A stretch of DNA of 7,285 nucleotides. It comes from Dehalococcoidia bacterium. Lineage in GTDB: Bacteria; Chloroflexota; Dehalococcoidia; SM23-28-2; RBG-16-64-32. Shown here piece after piece: positions 1 to 4,830 of this stretch (the stretch's first letter is position 1; the number at the start of each line of letters is the position of its first letter). The stretch covers positions 1-7,285 of the forward strand of contig JAUYGU010000120.1 in assembly GCA_030690405.1 (NCBI GenBank), given 5' to 3'. The position numbers were made by a program, and so were the translations under genes. Under the pieces are notes generated by a model. The model did not search any database, was not told the origin of the DNA, and was given only the letters and a program-made list of their open reading frames with translations.

Positions 1-341
1 TCGACCTGGACAAGTGCGAGGCGGTCCTGCGCGGGCGGCCGATGCCCCTGACGCCGACGGAGCTGCGGATTCTCGCCGTGCTGGCGGAAAAGGCGGGCAA
101 GGTGCTCGACGCCCGCACCCTGCTCACATCCGTCCACGAGCACGACTACGACGACCGCGAGGCGCAGAACCTGGTGAAGGTCCACATAGCCAACCTGCGC
201 CGAAAGCTTGAGGACGGCCGCGATGGCAACCCGTACATACTGTGCGTGCGCGGTTTCGGCTACATGCTGGAGCGCCGCGCTGAGCGGCGCGAGAACGATC
301 CGCTGACAGAGCTGCTGGAGACCGCGAGCCAGGACAGCTAG
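1..341 (+). CDS. OmpR/PhoB-family response regulator, C-terminal winged-helix domain (5' partial)
   Basis: The reading frame is open from the window edge (first full codon at base 3) to TAG at 339-341, about 112 residues. It reads as a complete OmpR/PhoB-type DNA-binding domain: the LTPTELRIL start of the winged-helix fold, a positioning helix (VLAEKAGKVLDARTLL), the recognition helix region (DDREAQNLVKVHIANLRRKL) and the C-terminal wing hairpin (YILCVRGFGYML). A short acidic tail follows. In this family a phospho-receiver domain precedes the domain and a histidine kinase phosphorylates it; both would lie outside the window. An ATG at 42 is open but lies inside the fold, so it is not the start. 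The gene is followed within 10 bases by five 11-bp repeats of the kind this family binds, suggesting it acts on the next operon. What it senses cannot be seen. Confidence 0.92.
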   Translation, partial: DLDKCEAVLRGRPMPLTPTELRILAVLAEKAGKVLDARTLLTSVHEHDYDDREAQNLVKVHIANLRRKLEDGRDGNPYILCVRGFGYMLERRAERRENDPLTELLETASQDS

Positions 342-349
342 GGACCGCT

Positions 350-404
350 CTTTACGCGATCTGAACCTCCCCTTAACTTCATCTTTACCCGCCCTTTGTC
401 ACAG
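350..404 (+). promoter_or_regulatory. Five tandem 11-bp direct repeats, probable OmpR/PhoB-type operator
   Basis: The hexamers CTTTAC (350), CTGAAC (361), CTTAAC (372), CTTTAC (383) and CTTTGT (394) recur at exactly 11-base intervals, with unrelated 5-base spacers. Direct repeats of about one helical turn are the known binding pattern of PhoB/OmpR-family dimers, and such a regulator is encoded immediately upstream. Five units would suit two or more dimers stacked on one DNA face. The last unit runs into a possible -35 (TTGTCA, 396-401), the arrangement of activator-assisted promoters. The repeats are seen directly; their use as an operator is inferred. Confidence 0.7.
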
Positions 405-426
405 ACTCGCCCATCTCTGCTAGCCT
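396..426 (+). promoter_or_regulatory. Possible promoter of the sigma factor / GGDEF-HD-GYP operon
   Basis: TTGTCA (396-401) could be a -35 box and TAGCCT (421-426), preceded by TG at 418-419, an extended -10. The 19-base spacer is long for an unaided promoter. That and the overlap of the -35 with the last 11-bp repeat fit a promoter needing the upstream-bound regulator. A start near 433 would leave a leader of about 30 bases before the ATG at 463. Confidence 0.35.
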
Positions 427-462
427 GAACCTGGAACTCCACGAAAGAGATGGGAGGCAGTA

Positions 463-936
463 ATGGGGCTCAAGCTCTTTAGGCGAAAGCAGCACACTGA
501 GGCCACGCGCCCGCCGGACATGGGCGCCGTCAGCGAGCGCTACAACGAGTACTTCCCGCGACTGTTCGCCTACGCGCGCACCTGCGTCGGCGGCGAAATG
601 CCCGCCCAGGACATCGTCATTCAGGCATTCAACCGCGCCTTCGGCCACCCGGACAGCGCCGACGAGGACCGCTTCCGCACCGTCCTCTTTCGCACCGCGC
701 GCCGGCTCTGCCGGCCGGCCCTCAAACAGGCCAGGGTTGATGACGGCGACTCCCTTAACCGCCGTGAGCGCGAGGCCCTCTCGCTCGTGTTTGACGCCGG
801 CCTCACCCGCGATCAGATCGCGCGGCTGTTCCGGATTCGGGAGACCACCGTGAGCGCCCTGCTGATGAGCGGCCTGCGGAAGCTGAAGGAGCAGACCTCA
901 CCGGCCGCCGCGGCGGCTTACCTGAAGCTAGCCTAG
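463..936 (+). CDS. ECF-like RNA polymerase sigma factor (sigma-70 family)
   Basis: This 157-residue protein has the two-domain plan of an ECF sigma factor. Region 2 is around residues 24-92 (RYNEYFPRLFAYART, then AQDIVIQAFNRAF and FRTVLFRTARRL). Region 4 is around 97-143, with a clear helix-turn-helix (LTRDQIARLFRIRETTVSALL) in the usual place after LNRREREALSLVF. The linker is short, as in ECF factors, and no extra domain follows. The start is well supported: GGGAGG at 452-457 is six bases before the ATG. Region 2 is rather divergent, so promoter specificity cannot be predicted. The next gene begins 34 bases downstream, with no terminator between, so the two are probably cotranscribed and the sigma factor may serve c-di-GMP-linked behaviour. 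No anti-sigma gene is seen beside it. A sigma-like regulator without sigma activity is the alternative. Confidence 0.82.
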   Translation: MGLKLFRRKQHTEATRPPDMGAVSERYNEYFPRLFAYARTCVGGEMPAQDIVIQAFNRAFGHPDSADEDRFRTVLFRTARRLCRPALKQARVDDGDSLNRREREALSLVFDAGLTRDQIARLFRIRETTVSALLMSGLRKLKEQTSPAAAAAYLKLA

Positions 937-970
937 AAACTCTTTTTCAATTGCAGGGAGGGCCGGATTC

Positions 971-2722
971 ATGACGCCGGAGTTCACCGCAGCAACGGTT
1001 GCCGGGGCCATCGCCTGGGTGCTCCTTCTATTCGCCTCCGTCCTGGCCATCATGAAGGCGCGCCGGGCGCGGGGCGAGATGTGGCAAACTACCCGAGAGC
1101 TGGCCCGCCGCACCGAACAGCTGCTCCTGCTCAACCGCTTCACCTTCCTTCTCACCCAGGAGAACCGGCGGCAGGGCGTCGCCCGGGCCGCCACAGAGTT
1201 CCTCGTGCAGGAGATGGGCGCCGGCCGCGCGGTCTTCTGGCGACCGGACAGTGAGGGCGAGCCGGAGGCGCCGTGGCTATCGTTTCCCGCCGGGGACGAC
1301 GCCCGCGAGGCTCCTGCCACCCTGCCCGAAGCCCAGCGAATCATCATGGCCCGCACCGCTGGGCGTGGCGCAACGCCGCTCGTCCTGGCCGCTGACGCGC
1401 AGGACCAGCGTCCGCAGCCCCTCCATCGCGCCGCGGACGCGCCCGCCCAGGGATTCACCCTCTACGTCCCCCTGCACGGCTCTCCCCGCGAGGGCGTCCT
1501 GGAGGTGTACGCGGGGCGCGAGCCATGGGGGCTGGAGCGGTGGGAGCTGCTGGGACCCCTGACCGCCGAACTCGGCAACGCCCTCCGCCGCGCCCGCCAC
1601 TACGAAGAGGTCCAGGAGCGGGCGGACGTAGACTTCGTCACCGGCCTGTTCAACCACCGCTTCATGCAGTCCTACCTCCACAAGCTGATCAGCGCGGATA
1701 CGGCGCGCGGACGCAAATTCTCCGTGCTCCTGATGGACGTCAACGACTTCAAGAGCTTCAACGATACCTACGGACACTCCGTGGGCGACCGCGTCCTCCA
1801 GGTCGTCGCCGGGCAGCTCCGGCTGATGACGGACAGGGAGGGGCTAGTCGGGCGCTTCGGCGGCGATGAGTTCATCGTCGTCTTGCCGGCACACGGACGG
1901 CCGGAGGCCAGCGCCTTCGCGCAGGCGTTCCAGGACTGGCTGACCAACTACGCCTTCAAGGTCCCCGGCGGCAAGACCGTACCCATTGTCGTCTCCGCCG
2001 GCCTCGCCGTCTTCCCCGACGACGGCGAGCGGCGGCAGGAGCTGCTCGCCTCCGCCGATGCCCGTCTCTACCAGTGCAAGCGCTCCAGCGTCAACGGGAA
2101 GAAGCCCAGGCACGCCGGCTCGCAGCCTGCGTTGGGCGTCTTCGGCTTCCTGAACGGCCTCGTAACGTCGATCGACAGCAAGGACCACTACACACGGGCC
2201 CACTGCGAGAGCACGGCGGAGTATGCGGTCATGCTGGCGCAGGAGATCGGCCTGTCACCGTCAGCCCAGCGGACGCTGCGGCTGGCCGCGCTCCTCCACG
2301 ATGTTGGCAAGATCTGCATCCCGGACCGCATCCTCCACAAGCCGGGCGCGCTGACCGCCGATGAGTTCGAAGTGATCAAGCACCACGTCTCCATCGCTGA
2401 GAACCTGATCGTGGATGTCCCTGACGCGGAAGAGGTGCGAACTATAGCCCGCCACCACCACGAACGATTCGACGGCAGCGGCTACCCGGACGGCATCCGG
2501 GGGGAAGAGATACCGTTCCTGGCCCGCATCCTGGCCCTGGCCGACGCCTTCTCCGCGATCACCCTGGACAGGCCGTACCGCAGGGGGCTGGCTCGCGACG
2601 AGGCCTACGCGGAGCTCCAACGGGTGGCGGGTACGCAGCTGGACCCGGAGCTAGTGAAATCGTTTGACCGCGTCGTGGCTGCGCTGGAAGACGAGCCGGT
2701 CGCGGCCGCCGTGCGTTTCTAG
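971..2722 (+). CDS. Membrane-anchored GAF-GGDEF-HD-GYP protein, bifunctional c-di-GMP synthase/phosphodiesterase candidate
   Basis: The 583-residue protein starts with one membrane helix (about residues 8-28), then a helical linker (35-60) and a degenerate GAF-like sensor region (about 65-205). A GGDEF domain follows: DFVTGLFNHR at 221-230, FKSFNDTYGH with its substrate-binding Asn, and an intact GGDEF at 297-301. The usual inhibitory RxxD site is absent; the equivalent residues 288-291 are DREG. The C-terminal HD-GYP domain is complete in motif: YTRAH ending at H411, HDVGK at 443-447, and HHERFDGSGYP at 496-506. Such domains make c-di-GMP from two GTP (GGDEF) and hydrolyse it (HD-GYP) at the inner membrane face. 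Both active sites look intact, so net direction cannot be told; the GGDEF domain could instead act as a GTP sensor. GGGAGGG at 956-962 supports the start. Confidence 0.93.
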   Translation: MTPEFTAATVAGAIAWVLLLFASVLAIMKARRARGEMWQTTRELARRTEQLLLLNRFTFLLTQENRRQGVARAATEFLVQEMGAGRAVFWRPDSEGEPEAPWLSFPAGDDAREAPATLPEAQRIIMARTAGRGATPLVLAADAQDQRPQPLHRAADAPAQGFTLYVPLHGSPREGVLEVYAGREPWGLERWELLGPLTAELGNALRRARHYEEVQERADVDFVTGLFNHRFMQSYLHKLISADTARGRKFSVLLMDVNDFKSFNDTYGHSVGDRVLQVVAGQLRLMTDREGLVGRFGGDEFIVVLPAHGRPEASAFAQAFQDWLTNYAFKVPGGKTVPIVVSAGLAVFPDDGERRQELLASADARLYQCKRSSVNGKKPRHAGSQPALGVFGFLNGLVTSIDSKDHYTRAHCESTAEYAVMLAQEIGLSPSAQRTLRLAALLHDVGKICIPDRILHKPGALTADEFEVIKHHVSIAENLIVDVPDAEEVRTIARHHHERFDGSGYPDGIRGEEIPFLARILALADAFSAITLDRPYRRGLARDEAYAELQRVAGTQLDPELVKSFDRVVAALEDEPVAAAVRF

Positions 2723-3969
2723 ACGCCCCGGCCGCGCTCGTACCGCGCCGCCTTCGCGGCGTACATGTGCCCGTCGGCGTGGCGCATAAGCGTACTGGCA
2801 TCGCTGGCGTCCTCGGGGAAGGAAGCCAGGCCGCAGGAGACAGCCAGGCGCAGCTCGCGGCCCGGCACGGCCGTCAGAGGTTCGTTCTCGACGGAGCTCT
2901 GAAGGCGGCGCGCCATCTCCACGGCGCCGGCGCGGTCCGTGCGGGGCAGGATCACGGCGAACTCGTCGCCGCCCAGGCGGGCCACGACGTCAGAGGCGCG
3001 GGAGAACCGCACCAGGCGCTGTGCCAGGGTGCGCAGGGCCTCATCACCCAGCCCGTGGCCGAAGTTATCGTTGAGCTTCTTGAGACCGTCCAGATCGAAT
3101 ACGAGGACGGAGACCGGCATCCAATGGCGTCGCGCCGCCGCGATCTCTCTCTCCATCTGGTCGAAGAAGTGGTGGCGGTTGTACACCTTCGTGAGATCGT
3201 CGATGGCTGCCAGCATCCTAAGATCGTCTCGCTGCCGCAGGCTCTCCAGCGAGATGCCGAGCGCCATCCCCAGGGACGTCAGGAGCTCGTGGTCGCGCAG
3301 GTCGGCGTTGGAGTCGTCCGCGATGAGCCCGAAAACGCCCATGACACGATGAAAGGACTGGACGGGCACGAAGACGATCTGCTGGTGCGGCGCCATGAGG
3401 GCCTCGGTCAGGAGGTCGTCGTTGAGGCGGAGGCCCACCGGCTCCCCGCTGGAGAGCGCCTGCTGGATGCAGCCCGCCCCCAAGCGCAGGTAGCGGTCGG
3501 CGTCGACGCGGCTGAGATCGCTGAGGGCGACGAGGCTGAAGAAGCCGGCCTCATCCTGTAGCGTGAGGAAGGAGGCCTTGAGATGGAGGAGCTTGCCCAT
3601 GATGCCCGCCGTCGTCTGGCAGGCGGCGTCGAAGGACGGCAGGGCGCCGAGATGCAGAGCGACGGCGCCGGGATAGGCGCTGCGCTTCCTCAGCTTGAAC
3701 ATCTCCGCGAAGGCCCCCTCGATCGCGGTTGTGGCGATGGCCAGGCCGATGGTCAGCACGACGAGTAGCTGCAGAAGGGAGAAGCCCAACACCAGGTAGT
3801 AGAAGGGCTCGGTGGCGAAGATGCCGGCGTAGACGCCCACCTGAGTCAGCCGCTTGACGCGCCGGACGTCCTTCAGGAAGTCGGCGGCGGCCATGGTCAC
3901 GTGGCCGGAAGGGGCCACGTCGGTTGGAAGGTCCATCCGGTGCCCCTGAACGTCTATGTCGGTGCTCAT
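2719..3969 (-). CDS. Membrane-anchored GAF-GGDEF diguanylate cyclase
   Basis: From ATG 3969 this is a 416-residue protein: a cytoplasmic N-terminus, a long hydrophobic stretch around residues 56-82 (YYLVLGFSLLQLLVVLTIG), a GAF-like domain (about 103-250) and a C-terminal GGDEF domain (about 258-416). The cyclase motifs are intact: DDLTKVYNRHHF, FDLDGLKKLNDNFGHGLGD, and GGDEF at 333-337. An RxxD inhibitory site (RASD, 324-327) sits at the correct distance, so product feedback is expected. It should make c-di-GMP at the membrane. The start is uncertain. The frame is open to a TTG at 4014, but neither that nor ATG 3969 has a Shine-Dalgarno sequence, while ATG 3936 has AGGGG about seven bases upstream and would give 405 residues. 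The stop overlaps the stop of the convergent GGDEF-HD-GYP gene by four bases. Confidence 0.9.
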   Translation of the reverse strand: MSTDIDVQGHRMDLPTDVAPSGHVTMAAADFLKDVRRVKRLTQVGVYAGIFATEPFYYLVLGFSLLQLLVVLTIGLAIATTAIEGAFAEMFKLRKRSAYPGAVALHLGALPSFDAACQTTAGIMGKLLHLKASFLTLQDEAGFFSLVALSDLSRVDADRYLRLGAGCIQQALSSGEPVGLRLNDDLLTEALMAPHQQIVFVPVQSFHRVMGVFGLIADDSNADLRDHELLTSLGMALGISLESLRQRDDLRMLAAIDDLTKVYNRHHFFDQMEREIAAARRHWMPVSVLVFDLDGLKKLNDNFGHGLGDEALRTLAQRLVRFSRASDVVARLGGDEFAVILPRTDRAGAVEMARRLQSSVENEPLTAVPGRELRLAVSCGLASFPEDASDASTLMRHADGHMYAAKAARYERGRGV

Positions 3970-4032
3970 TGGTGAGTCGATAGGTTTCGTAAGGATGGCT
4001 GATACACCTAGCAAGACGTGGCAGATGCCGCT

Positions 4033-4048
4033 GCGTTACGCGTAACGC
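4033..4048. repeat. 16-bp perfect palindrome upstream of the diguanylate cyclase gene
   Basis: GCGTTACGCGTAACGC is a perfect inverted repeat with no spacer, 64 bases upstream of the cyclase start at 3969. It lies in the predicted leader if the minus-strand promoter at 4119-4146 is used. Its length and symmetry fit a dimeric repressor site. As RNA it could form only a poor hairpin, because there is no natural loop, so DNA binding is the likelier role. No cognate regulator is identifiable. Confidence 0.5.
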
Positions 4049-4118
4049 GTCATCCGTTCGTGCGCGACGGGCAAACGTGCGATAGGAACGACCGATAGTA
4101 AGAATAGACGAAGGGAGG

Positions 4119-4146
4119 ATAATAGAACGGCGTTTCAGGTTGACAG
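4119..4146 (-). promoter_or_regulatory. Possible divergent promoter for the diguanylate cyclase gene
   Basis: Read on the minus strand, CTGTCA (4146-4141) is followed after 16 bases by TATTAT (4124-4119). The -35 matches four of six consensus bases and the -10 five of six. It would start transcription near 4112 and leave a leader of roughly 140 bases that includes the 16-bp palindrome. Its -35 overlaps the -35 of the riboswitch promoter on the other strand, so polymerase could probably occupy only one at a time. Confidence 0.35.
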
Positions 4147-4168
4147 ATTCGCAACTGGCGGGTATTAT
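4140..4168 (+). promoter_or_regulatory. Strong sigma-70-type promoter of the riboswitch transcript
   Basis: A consensus -35, TTGACA (4140-4145), is separated by exactly 17 bases from TATTAT (4163-4168), which matches the -10 consensus at five of six positions. Transcription would start near 4174-4178, about 12-15 bases before the first conserved base of the c-di-AMP aptamer. This is the best housekeeping-type promoter in the window, which fits a transcript controlled mainly after initiation by its riboswitch. Confidence 0.75.
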
Positions 4169-4188
4169 ATGTGACTGAACGGCGACCG

Positions 4189-4318
4189 AAGGCCGAATCC
4201 CCCGCCGCTGGCGGGGGAACGGGGGAACCGTCACCCGGGGTGAATCCCGACGAGAGTCGGGAGGGGCAGCTCTTTCAGCCCTAACCCGTCAGCTAACCTC
4301 GTAGGCCGCTGAAAGAGG
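4189..4318 (+). promoter_or_regulatory. Cyclic di-AMP riboswitch aptamer (ydaO-yuaA class)
   Basis: The conserved ydaO blocks appear in order: GGCCGAATCC (4191-4200), a GC hairpin, GGGGGAACC, GGGGTGAATCC (4237-4247), a short hairpin (CCCGAC/GTCGGG), a GGGC/GCCC hairpin (4264-4267 with 4278-4281), then ACCCGTCAGCTAACCTCGTA (4284-4303) and GGCC (4304-4307). GGCC at 4191-4194 pairs with 4304-4307 as P1. The loop CTCTTTCA (4270-4277) pairs perfectly with TGAAAGAG (4310-4317), the pseudoknot known from ydaO crystal structures. The class binds two c-di-AMP molecules and usually turns genes off. The downstream antiterminator/terminator pair agrees with an OFF switch controlling the zinc-ribbon and membrane-protein genes. 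Confidence 0.95.
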
Positions 4319-4358
4319 TCATAGCGCCCCGCAGAGCCGGGCGGAGGCTATGTCCTCT
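4314..4358 (+). promoter_or_regulatory. Predicted antiterminator stem of the c-di-AMP riboswitch
   Basis: AGAGGTCATAGC (4314-4325) pairs with GCTATGTCCTCT (4347-4358): 11 Watson-Crick pairs with one T-T mismatch (4319/4353). A further GCCC/GGGC pairing (4326-4329 with 4339-4342) is possible inside. The 5' arm takes AGAG from the aptamer pseudoknot strand and the 3' arm takes part of the terminator stem. Ligand-bound aptamer and antiterminator are therefore mutually exclusive, as are antiterminator and terminator. The pairings are seen in the sequence; the switching is inferred from the class. Confidence 0.75.
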
Positions 4359-4370
4359 GGCCCGGTTTTT
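4337..4370 (+). terminator. Intrinsic terminator of the c-di-AMP riboswitch
   Basis: CCGGGC (4337-4342) pairs with GCCCGG (4360-4365) and GAGG (4344-4347) with CCTC (4354-4357) across a six-base loop. A small bulge separates the two parts, and five T follow (4366-4370). It lies after the aptamer and only 31 bases before the ATG at 4402, so it acts as a regulated attenuator of that gene and not as an end for an upstream one. Confidence 0.88.
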
Positions 4371-4401
4371 GATTGGCCGCCGGAGAACGGAGGTAAGGCT
4401 C

Positions 4402-4614
4402 ATGCAGCGATTAACACATCGCTGTCCCCGCTGTGACCAGCCTCTGGGGATCTCTTGGGACATGTGGGGTAAGTACTACTTATGCGGGGATTGCGGCTTC
4501 ACGGCCGAGGACGACGACGAACTCGGTATGGGCGCCCAGCAGGCCCCGCCGCCCCTGCCAGACCTCACCCAGATTGAGGTCTACAGGCTCCGCGAGCCCG
4601 CTACCCGGAACTAA
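4402..4614 (+). CDS. Small zinc-ribbon protein under c-di-AMP riboswitch control
   Basis: This 70-residue protein has two CxxC knuckles, CPRC and CGDC, separated by 17 residues near the N-terminus (HRCPRCDQPLGISWDMWGKYYLCGDCGF). That is a typical zinc-ribbon fold that would bind one Zn ion. The remainder is acidic (EDDDE), then proline-rich and without a clear domain. The start is set by GGAGGT (4389-4394), seven bases before the ATG. The frame also opens at a TTG at 4369, but that lies in the terminator and is rejected. With the leader riboswitch, expression should fall when c-di-AMP is high. A second small gene starts one base after the stop, so the two are probably translated together. The function is not recognised; small zinc ribbons can bind nucleic acid or proteins. 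Confidence 0.85.
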   Translation: MQRLTHRCPRCDQPLGISWDMWGKYYLCGDCGFTAEDDDELGMGAQQAPPPLPDLTQIEVYRLREPATRN

Positions 4615-4615
4615 C

Positions 4616-4789
4616 GTGCCCGGCCCCGCCAGGTTCCTCTACGGCCTCGCCCTGGGCCTCAGCCTCGGCGTAATCTGGACCAGGCTCATCGCCAGCGCCC
4701 AATCGCCGCCCCACAGGCGGTCCGGCCGTCCGGTCACGTCCGCACCGCCGGCCAGTGAACGCCGGCGACGGGCAACGACTCACCGCTAG
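4616..4789 (+). CDS. Small single-pass membrane protein, coupled to the zinc-ribbon gene
   Basis: A GTG one base after the zinc-ribbon stop opens a 57-residue frame ending in TAG at 4787-4789. Residues 7-26 (FLYGLALGLSLGVIWTRLIA) form one membrane helix with glycines at 10, 14 and 18, a GxxxGxxxG helix-packing motif. The tail (28-57) is proline-rich and strongly basic, with RRRR near its end. The same frame is open upstream from 4433, but that part overlaps the zinc-ribbon gene and reads as non-biological sequence. No good Shine-Dalgarno precedes the GTG, so translation would depend on coupling to the upstream gene. No family is recognised; YtxH-like small membrane proteins are a loose comparison. 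The clean helix placed directly after the coupling point is the main evidence that it is real. Confidence 0.55.
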   Translation: MPGPARFLYGLALGLSLGVIWTRLIASAQSPPHRRSGRPVTSAPPASERRRRATTHR

Positions 4790-4830
4790 ACGCTCCGGAA
4801 GCTGCAGTCATCCGGTCCCGCGCGGCCGCG

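Noticed and set aside
2767..3561. 264-codon plus-strand open frame opposite the diguanylate cyclase
   Set aside because: It is antisense to clear GGDEF and GAF sequence and shows no motif or ribosome site.
3970..4014. TTG start extending the diguanylate cyclase by 15 residues
   Set aside because: No Shine-Dalgarno and no domain sequence in the extension; ATG 3969 or 3936 is more plausible.
4369..4401. TTG start for the zinc-ribbon gene, adding 11 residues
   Set aside because: The TTG lies in the terminator T tract, while ATG 4402 has GGAGGT at ideal spacing and starts just before the zinc ribbon.
4433..4615. Upstream part of the frame that contains the small membrane protein
   Set aside because: It overlaps the zinc-ribbon gene out of frame and has no protein-like features; only the part after the GTG at 4616 is kept.
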